Origin: Porticoccaceae bacterium
GTDB taxonomy: Bacteria; Pseudomonadota; Gammaproteobacteria; Pseudomonadales; Porticoccaceae
Direction of reading: 5' to 3'
Assembly (NCBI GenBank): GCA_002591625.1
Contig: PCDB01000048.1
Coordinates: 1 to 10,266 of the forward strand
Length of the DNA stretch: 10,266 nucleotides
Part shown: piece after piece, positions 1 through 6,437 of the stretch
How the letters are laid out: each line of letters begins with the position of its first letter
How positions within the stretch are numbered: position 1 is the first letter of the stretch
Program-made: the position numbers and the translations under genes
Notes under the pieces: model-generated
The model's database searches: none
Told to the model about the DNA's origin: nothing
The model's input: the letters and a program-made list of their open reading frames with translations, nothing else

Positions 1-134
1 TACCATTTACTTGGCGTTGTGCGGTAATTAACTAACTATGGAAAATATAATGAGCTAACCCAGCACTAAGGCAAGGATTTTTTACCCAAACATGATTCGA
101 AAACATTTAAGCAATTTGCGATTTGATGTAACCC

Positions 135-180
135 AGACTAAGACAATTATTCGTTCTAACTATTTTGGGGGAGTTAGTCT
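135..180 (+). promoter_or_regulatory. Leader with two mutually exclusive short hairpins
   Basis: Two inverted repeats share bases. AGACTAA (135-141) can pair with TTAGTCT (174-180), and CTAACT (156-161) can pair with AGTTAG (172-177) across a 10-nt loop. Because both use 174-177, only one can form at a time, and both touch the G-rich ribosome-binding sequence at 167-173. This geometry resembles a translational switch ahead of the ABC genes. The stems are only 6-7 bp and AT-rich, so chance is a real alternative. No riboswitch class was recognised. Confidence 0.2.
167..173 (+). promoter_or_regulatory. Strong Shine-Dalgarno sequence GGGGGAG
   Basis: GGGGGAG lies 9 nt before the ATG at 183, which opens a 16-codon ORF. 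It is the only strong ribosome-binding site upstream of the first ABC gene, whose own ATG at 238 has no convincing one. This suggests that ribosomes load here and reach the transporter gene by coupling. The G-rich part falls in the loop of the 156-177 hairpin. Confidence 0.4.
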
Positions 181-182
181 TG

Positions 183-233
183 ATGAGAACCATCCTCAAT
201 GAAAATGGATTTTTAATTATCCAAATCCTATGA
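183..233 (+). CDS. Possible 16-aa leader peptide upstream of the ABC exporter genes
   Basis: ATG at 183 opens a short frame reading MRTILNENGFLIIQIL and ending in TGA at 231-233, only 4 nt before the ATG of the ABC gene at 238. It has a good Shine-Dalgarno (GGGGGAG, 9-nt spacing), whereas the ABC start does not. Translational coupling or leader-peptide control is therefore plausible. The peptide matches no leader I know and has no run of one amino acid as in classical attenuators. It could be a chance ORF, or the site of a sequencing or frame error that hides a longer N-terminus of the transporter. Confidence 0.3.
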   Translation: MRTILNENGFLIIQIL

Positions 234-237
234 GAAT

Positions 238-2217
238 ATGAGGCGTTTAAATGCGAATCCGTCAAAATCTGCCGATAAAGAGACCGGTTTGAAAACAACT
301 ATTAAAAAAGACGATAACTCTCTTAAGACTCTGCTGCTGCTGGCATGGCGATGCTGGCCCTACTACCGGCTCCAACTAAGACACATCATCACGTTCGTCA
401 TCCTGAATTCGTTAATAGGTGTCGCTATATTGGGTTTTACTATGTTAAGCAGTGACTTGATTGAGAATAAGATTCTACTCGGTGAACGCCTTCAGCCCGT
501 GCAGGCTCAAATTTTGTTCTTAGACAATACTTTTGTTACATCAGGCGAGGGAAATTATGAGAAACTAAGTAGCCATCAAAGGAAGCAGTTGCGCCAAAAT
601 TTAATTATTTTAGGGGCGCTCTGCTGGGTGATTTATACTGCTTATGCGGCAGCAATGTGGTACTACATGGTCTGGATATTCCAGGCTGTCAATCAACAAC
701 TTCGTTCAGAGATGTTGAGTCGCGCAGAGCATCTATCGCTAAAATATCACAGCAGTTCTCGGACAGGTGATGCCATTTATCGCGTCTATCAAGACAGCGC
801 AACCATCACCAATGTCCTGCAATTCGTCATACTAACGCCCTTGAGAATATTGGCTTGGGTTGGATTTGCCGCAATAGTCCTCATATTTTTTTCGCCATGG
901 TTTGGTCTCATCTTCATAGCTGCAGCTTTTCTCATCGCGGGCATTATGCGGGCTCTGCTGCCACATGTGAGGGAGAAAGCACGATTAAGCAGAGAAAACA
1001 ATAGTGTCCTCACATCTAACATTCAAGAAACGCTGACGGCCATTAGGGTGATAAAGGCTAATGGAGCGGAGGATCGAATGATGGACAAGTTTAGGGCTGA
1101 CTCTCAGAGTGCCTTAGACGCCGCATTCGATATGCGCTTGTTTATGTCGCTTCTATTGTTGAGCACAAGCATTGTTGCATTTGGAGCTGTGATGATCGCA
1201 GAGTATTTTATGGCAACTTGGGCGATGCATGAAAAAGCGACGCATCTGGGCGGGGTAATTGCGCTGGTGGGTTACGCTGCCTGGAACCTTGGAGCATTTA
1301 AAGCCGCTTCCGCGCAGGCTGAAGAATCCGCTAGCTCGATTTGGGAATTGGCATTTACCCTGTCTTACGTTCAAGACCTAGTTGTGGGTCTGAAACGTGC
1401 CTTCTTTCTGCTTGAGTTAGAACCCGAAGTAGCTGATCCAGAAAAACCTCAACCATTTCCGACTAATATTAAATCCATTCGTTTTGATCAGGTTCGTTTC
1501 GGATATGAGGAAGGAAAAAATATCCTCGATGAAATTAATCTGTCTGTTGAATCCGGCACTATTACCGCGATCGCGGGAACTACTGGAAGCGGCAAATCTA
1601 CCCTGATGTCTCTGCTGCTGCGCCTCTACGAACCTTTGACCGGGCGAGTCCTTTTTAATGGTTTTGACTTATGCAATATAAGTAAGAGTGATGTAAGATC
1701 TAACGTTGCCATTGCGCTTCAACAAAACATTCTTTTTGCCAAAAACATCACAGAGAACATTTGCTATGGCCGAAATGACATAACCCAAATTGCAGTCGTC
1801 AACGCTGCAAAAATTGCTTGCGCCCACGATTTTATTCTTGAAATGCCTGACGGCTATGAAACGGAACTAGGCGAAAGAGGCGGCAAATTATCGACGGGCC
1901 AACGGCAACGGATCTCAATTGCCCGCGCCATATTGCGAGACACTCCAATTCTCATTCTGGATGAACCAACAGCCTCTCTTGACGCTGAAACGGAGCGACG
2001 GGTTATGCAAAACCTAGCTGCATGGGGGCGTAATCGCGTAATCTTTATTGTGACCCATCGTCTATCCACTATCAGCTCAGCAGACAAAATTGCATTCTTG
2101 GAGGACGGCAGAATAAAGGAGTTTGGAAATCACTCGGACCTCATGGCAAAAGCCGGTGGATACAAGGATTTTGTTGATGCCGAATCAATTGGAGCACGCG
2201 ATGAAACCAAAGGGTGA
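238..2217 (+). CDS. ABC exporter half-transporter (TMD-NBD), first of a pair
   Basis: A 659-residue half-transporter of the type I ABC exporter fold (MsbA/MdlA-like), expected in the inner membrane and driven by ATP. The membrane domain spans about residues 45-356: TM1 near 49-70, an enlarged periplasmic loop of about 50 residues, TM2 near 121-145, TM3/4 near 193-240, TM5 near 300-323 and TM6 near 335-355. The nucleotide-binding domain has A-loop Tyr423, Walker A 447-455 (GTTGSGKST), Q-loop Gln495, X-loop-like 544-548, signature LSTGQ 551-555 (Thr for the usual Gly), Walker B ending Asp575 with catalytic Glu576, and switch His607, so it looks active. Both halves carry a GD-IYRV motif after TM2 where other exporters usually have a GD(L/I)-type motif. 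An extra stretch of about 15 residues (354-370) follows TM6. It overlaps the next gene by 17 bp, suggesting a heterodimer. Substrate unknown. ATG at 238 lacks a clear Shine-Dalgarno; TTG at 289 is an alternative. Confidence 0.93.
   Translation: MRRLNANPSKSADKETGLKTTIKKDDNSLKTLLLLAWRCWPYYRLQLRHIITFVILNSLIGVAILGFTMLSSDLIENKILLGERLQPVQAQILFLDNTFVTSGEGNYEKLSSHQRKQLRQNLIILGALCWVIYTAYAAAMWYYMVWIFQAVNQQLRSEMLSRAEHLSLKYHSSSRTGDAIYRVYQDSATITNVLQFVILTPLRILAWVGFAAIVLIFFSPWFGLIFIAAAFLIAGIMRALLPHVREKARLSRENNSVLTSNIQETLTAIRVIKANGAEDRMMDKFRADSQSALDAAFDMRLFMSLLLLSTSIVAFGAVMIAEYFMATWAMHEKATHLGGVIALVGYAAWNLGAFKAASAQAEESASSIWELAFTLSYVQDLVVGLKRAFFLLELEPEVADPEKPQPFPTNIKSIRFDQVRFGYEEGKNILDEINLSVESGTITAIAGTTGSGKSTLMSLLLRLYEPLTGRVLFNGFDLCNISKSDVRSNVAIALQQNILFAKNITENICYGRNDITQIAVVNAAKIACAHDFILEMPDGYETELGERGGKLSTGQRQRISIARAILRDTPILILDEPTASLDAETERRVMQNLAAWGRNRVIFIVTHRLSTISSADKIAFLEDGRIKEFGNHSDLMAKAGGYKDFVDAESIGARDETKG
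2191..2194 (+). promoter_or_regulatory. Ribosome-binding site GGAG that fixes the start of the second ABC gene
   Basis: GGAG sits 6 nt before the ATG at 2201, inside the 3' end of the preceding gene. An upstream in-frame TTG at 2123 has no such site and would extend the protein by 26 residues into the overlap, so ATG 2201 is preferred. The arrangement is typical of translational coupling. Confidence 0.7.
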
Positions 2218-4189
2218 TGAAATTAACGAATTTGACGATCGGATCGACACCAAGACCGAGCTTACTTTAAATGAGACGTTAAAACTTCTTTTACGCTCAG
2301 TAAAACTTTTGGCATCCGTTCGAACACTGTTCTTCTGTAAAGTCGGCCTAGCTATAATCTCACTCCTCCCTGCATTGATGGTTCCATGGCTTCTAAAAAT
2401 AGTCGTGGATCAGGTGGTTCTGCAGAGTCCTTTTGATACCGAAACGGTGCCTTTTCCACCTTTTATGATACCGTTAGTCAGCAGTCTAGAAGGTATGTCG
2501 CCTAGCGGGATAATGATGACAATCGTTATCTTCAGTTTTTTTATGATGGCGCTGTTTGGATTGCGCGCGCCCGCTGCAGAGCAGGCAGAGATAATTGGTG
2601 CTCCGCAAGGCTTTGATGCAGCAACCCAGTCGGAACAGGCATTATCGGCAGGGGGAAGTGCTACGAATGGTCTCTGGGGTTTGATTGAGCTTTTGTTAAC
2701 CATTCGTATGACTCAGCGTTTGGCAAATGATCTCCGCTCCAAGCTAATGGGAAGGCTCAGTCGGCTAGAAATGACAATACTGGACGACCAACGAATCGGG
2801 GATTCAATCTATCGGGTTATGTATGACGCACCAATGCTTCCTGAGATTTGTTACCGATTAACTCTAAGACCTGTTCTCATAGTTATAGGGGCGATCTTAT
2901 CTGTTTATGTGTTGAAGTTTAGTTATGGCGAAGTTGCCCCTGAACTGATTTGGGCATCGGCGGCCATAATGCCGGCAATTCTTTTAATCACGGCCCCCCT
3001 CTCAAGAATCACTCGGAGAGTGAATCAAAAAAGTCGAGCAGCAGGATCCGCCACCACTAATAGTGTAGAGGAAAGCATGGATAATATTAAAGCAGTTCAA
3101 TCTCTCGGAGGAAGCGAAGATGATACAAGAGTGTTTGACGAGAAAAGTTCGGAATCCTTCAAGCGACATAGACATACAGTGTTGATTGATGGAATAGTAA
3201 AAATATTAACCGCTTTTTGCACCACCGGCGCATTGGCCTATGCGTTTATTCTAATAACAGATGAGGTAGTTGCGGGTGTACTTTCTCCAGGTGATTACGC
3301 TGTGCTCTTCGGTGTGTTTGTTGGATTGAACAGCTCCGCTCAGGTTGTCGGTCTTTATTGGATAGAATTGCAGAAGAATGTGGCAGCGGTGCGCCGCGTA
3401 TTTTTCTTTATTGATCATACCTCAGAGCTTGATCGAGAAGCTCGTCCCATGGCTCCGCTTACCAACAAGGTCTCTCTCGAGGATGTGAGTTTCAGTTACC
3501 CAGACGGCCGCCAAGCCCTGCATAACGTGAATCTTGAATTACAAGTGGGGCAGACAATCGCCATTGCTGGGCCAACAGGTGCAGGGAAAACCACTCTTGC
3601 CTATATGCTGCCAGCTTACATCCGACCGACAGCTGGAAAAATCCAATTCGATGAACAAGACATAGCAAAGTTTCATGTTGATGATATCCGTGATGACGTT
3701 ACCTTCGTATTTCAAGAGCACATGCTATTGTCCATTAGTATCAAAGAAAATTTGCTATTGGCGAATCCTTCAGCCACCGATGAAAAAATCTTTGAAGCTT
3801 GCCGAATAGCTGGAGCCATGGATTTCATAGAAGAGCTAGAGAGCGGAATCGATACTGTGATTGGTAAGGCGGGCGATACATTATCCGTTGGACAGAAACA
3901 AAGGCTTTCTGTAGCTCGAGGGCTTGTGAGGGACACATGTATTCTCGTTTTAGATGAGCCGACGGCCTCCCTCGACCCGCGCACTGAGATTAATATGATG
4001 CATAACCTTCGCAACGCTTCTAAAGGACGGCTAATCATTATAATAGCTCACCGCCTATCCACCATAAAACAGGCGGATAGGATAATCTTTCTGGATAAAG
4101 GCGAGGTACTTGATATTGGGAGCCACCGCGAATTGATGTCTAATCCAGATAGCCGTTATCATCAGTTTGTTAAATTGCAGGGATTGTAA
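2201..4189 (+). CDS. ABC exporter half-transporter (TMD-NBD), second of a pair
   Basis: A 662-residue partner of the preceding gene with the same domain order. The nucleotide-binding domain has A-loop Tyr433, Walker A 457-465 (GPTGAGKTT), Q-loop Gln505, signature LSVGQ 561-565, Walker B ending Asp585 with catalytic Glu586, and switch His617. The only departure noted is Lys556 in the X-loop, where Glu is usual. Both composite ATP sites therefore look competent, unlike the TM287/288 type with one degenerate site. TM1 lies near 47-69. TM2 begins at 104-121 and is interrupted by an Ala/Gln/Glu-rich stretch of about 36 residues (122-157) before a second hydrophobic run (158-167) that leads into the usual cytoplasmic helix. 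The GD-IYRV motif matches the partner. The start has GGAG 6 nt upstream and overlaps the first gene by 17 bp. A heterodimeric exporter is inferred from gene pairing; the substrate cannot be told. Confidence 0.93.
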   Translation: MKPKGDEINEFDDRIDTKTELTLNETLKLLLRSVKLLASVRTLFFCKVGLAIISLLPALMVPWLLKIVVDQVVLQSPFDTETVPFPPFMIPLVSSLEGMSPSGIMMTIVIFSFFMMALFGLRAPAAEQAEIIGAPQGFDAATQSEQALSAGGSATNGLWGLIELLLTIRMTQRLANDLRSKLMGRLSRLEMTILDDQRIGDSIYRVMYDAPMLPEICYRLTLRPVLIVIGAILSVYVLKFSYGEVAPELIWASAAIMPAILLITAPLSRITRRVNQKSRAAGSATTNSVEESMDNIKAVQSLGGSEDDTRVFDEKSSESFKRHRHTVLIDGIVKILTAFCTTGALAYAFILITDEVVAGVLSPGDYAVLFGVFVGLNSSAQVVGLYWIELQKNVAAVRRVFFFIDHTSELDREARPMAPLTNKVSLEDVSFSYPDGRQALHNVNLELQVGQTIAIAGPTGAGKTTLAYMLPAYIRPTAGKIQFDEQDIAKFHVDDIRDDVTFVFQEHMLLSISIKENLLLANPSATDEKIFEACRIAGAMDFIEELESGIDTVIGKAGDTLSVGQKQRLSVARGLVRDTCILVLDEPTASLDPRTEINMMHNLRNASKGRLIIIIAHRLSTIKQADRIIFLDKGEVLDIGSHRELMSNPDSRYHQFVKLQGL

Positions 4190-4398
4190 GCCGGCCTCTT
4201 TCCCAGATCGAAAACGCTGCTAACACCAGTGGTTTTATAACAAACGCGAAACGAAAGTTCATTAAGTGAAGACAACTTAAAGTCCTGTCTCTTGACGTCA
4301 ATTTTGTTTAAAGACAAGTTTCGTTATATTATAAATTCATATTTATCCACCTTTAGTTATTACAAAATTATCACTATGGTCTAAATATAAAATTTTTC
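4190..4398. other. Convergent intergenic gap; no gene seen
   Basis: This AT-rich 209-bp gap separates the 3' ends of the ABC pair (+) and the methyltransferase gene (-). A short perfect inverted repeat, TTAAGT/ACTTAA with a 7-nt loop, lies at 4262-4280 but has no T-run on either side, so I do not call it a terminator. No coding frame or RNA gene was recognised. Confidence 0.5.
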
Positions 4399-5529
4399 TT
4401 AATTTCTTTGGGCAACAATTTCCATGCCGCAACGATAACGTTGACTTATTCCATATTGTTTTATATTGAACCCACATTCATTTAATAATGATACAAGACG
4501 AGTTTTACTAAAGTTATGGTAGTGCTCGATTGAGTTAAAATAAGGGTTTCGGTTTTCCTTACTCCAAAGCTTCCAAAGCCAACTTTCAGAGTTAGGCATT
4601 GATATCAAAAGACAACCATCCTCATCCATTTTAGAATACAAAGAAATCAAAACCTCTTTTGGATAGGGTATATGCTCAAGCACATCCATCATACTTACAA
4701 CAGAAATCGACTTTTCAAATTCTAAATTTTGAACTGGGTCACAATGTGCTTGGATACCCAAATTTTGAAGCGCAGCAACACCATCCTTTCTCAAATCAAC
4801 GCCTATTGGCTCGAACCCATATTCATCTGCCGTAAAAAGCAGAGAGCCATTTCCAAAACCAACATCCAACCAAGTTCCATAAGACTTGAAAGGTATAACT
4901 TTTTCAATAATTCGCGCAGATATATACCTTTGCTCCTCAATTTGATAACCAACCACTTGATTTTCCGGTTGTTTGCTGAATATTACTTCGAGCGCTTCAT
5001 CCGTAAAGTGACCATTAATAAATTGATGTAGGCAGTCCCCACAATCCATCCATTGCATTATTGATGGTATCATTGGATGATACAGCAGTTGTTTACTGCA
5101 ATCTCCTACAGCTGAATTACTAATATTATTGGATTCACATAACGGACAATTATTATACGGTATTCTTGCTTCCAACACTTTTGATTGTGGAAGAAGCGTC
5201 TCTAGTTTCTTGGCATCAAACCCTTGCTTTTTAGCTTTTTTAATAGCTAGCTTAGCTTCCTTTACACTATTAGTCTTGACGAGCGCGTCAATATAACTCA
5301 TCCAAAATTGTTCTATATTCGAATTTACGTCCAGAGCCATTTTAAATAGCGGCAATGCCTGAGCAATTTGATTCATCGAAACTGCTATAAGCCCCAGATT
5401 ATGATTAGCATCTGGGTCCTTTGGATAGCTTTTTAATATAGCTCGATAAATACGTTCAGCTTCTTGAAGCTTATCTTCTTTATGCGCGGCAACACCTTGC
5501 TGCAGGGCTTGCTCAATAGTGATTTCCAT
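4399..5529 (-). CDS. TPR / zinc-ribbon-like / class I SAM-dependent methyltransferase fusion
   Basis: A 376-residue, probably cytosolic protein with three parts. Residues 1-110 are TPR-like helical repeats, including the stretch EQFWMSYIDAL (73-83). From memory, this form of TPR recurs in environmental bacteria in front of sulfotransferase, glycosyltransferase and methyltransferase domains. Cys128-x2-Cys131 and Cys163-x2-Cys166 suggest a zinc ribbon like that preceding many sugar C-methyltransferases. The methyltransferase domain follows, with SAM motif I LDVGFGNG (221-228), Asp245 at the end of the second strand for ribose hydroxyls, and the MDVLEHIPYP motif (281-290), matching the Methyltransf_23 type. 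The substrate is unknown; a surface-glycan or protein target is only a guess. The start is ATG at 5529, preceded by AAGG with 5-nt spacing; an in-frame TTG at 5559 would add 10 residues and is less likely. The gene is visibly AT-richer than its neighbours, which fits acquisition by transfer. It stands alone on its strand. Confidence 0.88.
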   Translation of the reverse strand: MEITIEQALQQGVAAHKEDKLQEAERIYRAILKSYPKDPDANHNLGLIAVSMNQIAQALPLFKMALDVNSNIEQFWMSYIDALVKTNSVKEAKLAIKKAKKQGFDAKKLETLLPQSKVLEARIPYNNCPLCESNNISNSAVGDCSKQLLYHPMIPSIMQWMDCGDCLHQFINGHFTDEALEVIFSKQPENQVVGYQIEEQRYISARIIEKVIPFKSYGTWLDVGFGNGSLLFTADEYGFEPIGVDLRKDGVAALQNLGIQAHCDPVQNLEFEKSISVVSMMDVLEHIPYPKEVLISLYSKMDEDGCLLISMPNSESWLWKLWSKENRNPYFNSIEHYHNFSKTRLVSLLNECGFNIKQYGISQRYRCGMEIVAQRN

Positions 5530-5855
5530 AAATACCTTTTTGGGGCGCCCCAAGAACAATAACGAAAATTTGTATCAGATCTTTATTGAGCCATTATATT
5601 AAAAATAATTGTTAAAGCCATAAAATCAGTTTCATAGAATTGTAAACCCAAAGCATCACTGACCTTAGTTCAGAAGTTGAAATATAACTCAAGAATGCCG
5701 AAACATGTCGAAGCTGGGTGGTATATTTTAAGGCTTACCGCACCGGATGATTTTTTGATGGGTGCTGCAAACTGGTCAAAAACAGCTAAAAGCATCGCCC
5801 TTTGGAGTGGTAGTCGTTAGTTTTTTAAAATATTGATTTTAATGAGGAAAAACGT
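5530..5855. other. Non-coding gap between methyltransferase gene and tRNA-Pro
   Basis: It holds the likely promoter of the methyltransferase gene and a perfect palindrome GGGGCGCCCC (5542-5551) just above its ribosome-binding site. An AT-rich 7-bp hairpin (TTAAAAT/ATTTTAA, 5825-5842) lies beyond the tRNA 3' end. A plus-strand frame from ATG 5695 to TAG 5820 encodes 41 residues but has no ribosome-binding site and no recognisable motif. No integrase remnant or repeated tRNA end was seen. Confidence 0.5.
5593..5598 (-). promoter_or_regulatory. Candidate -10 box (TATAAT) for the methyltransferase gene
   Basis: Read on the minus strand, a perfect TATAAT lies about 64 nt before the ATG at 5529, predicting a leader of roughly 55-60 nt. 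No good -35 hexamer is found at 16-18 nt spacing, and such boxes arise easily in AT-rich DNA, so the call is tentative. Confidence 0.3.
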
Positions 5856-5932
5856 TGGTCGGGACGGGAGGATTTGAACCTCCGACCACCACACCCCCAG
5901 TGTGGTGCGCTACCAGGCTGCGCTACGCCCCG
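5856..5932 (-). tRNA. tRNA-Pro, anticodon GGG
   Basis: A full 77-nt cloverleaf with encoded CCA. Acceptor CGGGGCG pairs with CGTCCCG (one G-T pair). The D-arm is GCGC/GCGC, the anticodon stem is CCACA/TGTGG around loop CTGGGGG, and the T-arm is GGAGG/CCTCC around TTCAAAT. The anticodon GGG occupies 5898-5896 and reads CCC and CCU proline codons. The CCA is followed at once by ACG and a run of five T on the minus strand, which might aid termination. A membrane-protein gene on the same strand ends 16 nt upstream, so the tRNA promoter must lie in that gene's 3' end or the two are co-transcribed. From memory, related gammaproteobacteria have this tRNA directly after the MerR-type gene; here the two are about 1.5 kb apart. 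Confidence 0.97.
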
Positions 5933-5948
5933 AAAATTTATAAAATAT

Positions 5949-6179
5949 CTAGATTGAGCCCGTTTTGTTACATTTGGAAAAAAACGTAATTGAAAATAAA
6001 GAGCCTGTCATTCCAATCAGCAGCACAAAAATAGTTATTTTATCACGGTGAGGAGTCTGAGGAATCCAAACCTCATGCTTTCCTAGGTAATATAGGGTGT
6101 ACATTGAACAAAGGAAAGGAACAGTTGCAATACCCCACCTCAACCAAAGTAATATTTTGGCGATCCATTTCGAATTCAT
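5949..6179 (-). CDS. Small two-helix membrane protein, unknown function
   Basis: A 76-residue protein with two hydrophobic segments, about residues 9-32 and 48-67, joined by a hydrophilic loop of about 15 residues containing two His (35 and 44). Basic residues before the first helix (Lys4, Lys8) hint that the N-terminus is in the cytoplasm, with the loop outside. ATG at 6179 is chosen because GAGG lies 9 nt upstream; an in-frame TTG at 6194 would add five residues without a good site. I recognise no family. It is transcribed towards tRNA-Pro and stops 16 nt before it. It is divergent from the 301-residue membrane protein at 6438, and the two might be related in function, but nothing beyond position supports that. 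A chance ORF remains possible, although the clear helix pattern and ribosome-binding site argue for a gene. Confidence 0.6.
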   Translation of the reverse strand: MNSKWIAKILLWLRWGIATVPFLCSMYTLYYLGKHEVWIPQTPHRDKITIFVLLIGMTGSLFSITFFSKCNKTGSI

Positions 6180-6403
6180 GAGATTCAACCTCAAGTCTAG
6201 CTATGAAGGACGAAAACACCGGCGGTCTTTCTGAAGGAAACATTAGCATATTTCTCTTGACATGATCAAATTACTAAACCTTTGAGGGCCACCGAGAGTT
6301 TTTCGTTTCGAAACAAATAATCTTCATCAAATTGAAGCAGACAATGAAGCTGCTCGCCTATAGGTCAAGGATCTGGCTACTTGCAAAGTTGTTAGTGTCT
6401 AGG

Positions 6404-6432
6404 TTGACATGTGAGCAATTGTCTTATTTACT
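6404..6432 (+). promoter_or_regulatory. Candidate sigma70 promoter, possibly giving a leaderless mRNA
   Basis: A perfect -35 TTGACA (6404-6409) is followed after 17 nt by TTTACT (6427-6432), which matches 4 of 6 positions of TATAAT. A start point 6-7 nt downstream would fall at about 6438-6439, on the ATG of the membrane-protein gene at 6438. No Shine-Dalgarno is visible before that ATG, which agrees with a leaderless transcript. The weak -10 box keeps confidence low. Confidence 0.35.
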
Positions 6433-6437
6433 GACAT

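Noticed and set aside
1..27. Open frame ending at TAA 25-27 that could be the tail of an upstream gene
   Set aside because: Only eight residues are visible and all three frames reach a stop within the first 35 bases, so no choice between them is possible.
46..51. TATAAT that could be the -10 box of the ABC operon
   Set aside because: No acceptable -35 hexamer lies at 16-18 nt, and it sits about 190 nt from the transporter start in AT-rich DNA.
2123..2200. TTG start giving a 26-residue extension of the second ABC protein
   Set aside because: The extension lies wholly within the preceding gene and has no ribosome-binding site, whereas ATG 2201 has GGAG at 6-nt spacing.
4262..4280. Inverted repeat TTAAGT/ACTTAA as a bidirectional terminator between convergent genes
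   Set aside because: A stem of six mostly A-T pairs, with no T-tract on either side.
5638..5820. Plus-strand open frame with a 41-residue ORF from ATG 5695
   Set aside because: No Shine-Dalgarno and no recognisable motif; short frames of this size are expected by chance. It might be a remnant of an element at the tRNA, but nothing supports that.
5825..5842. AT-rich hairpin as terminator of tRNA-Pro
   Set aside because: The stem has only A-T pairs and no T-run follows it on the minus strand.
5856..5932. tRNA-Pro as an attachment site of an integrated element
   Set aside because: No integrase gene and no second copy of the tRNA 3' end is visible in the window; the element, if any, would have to extend beyond it.
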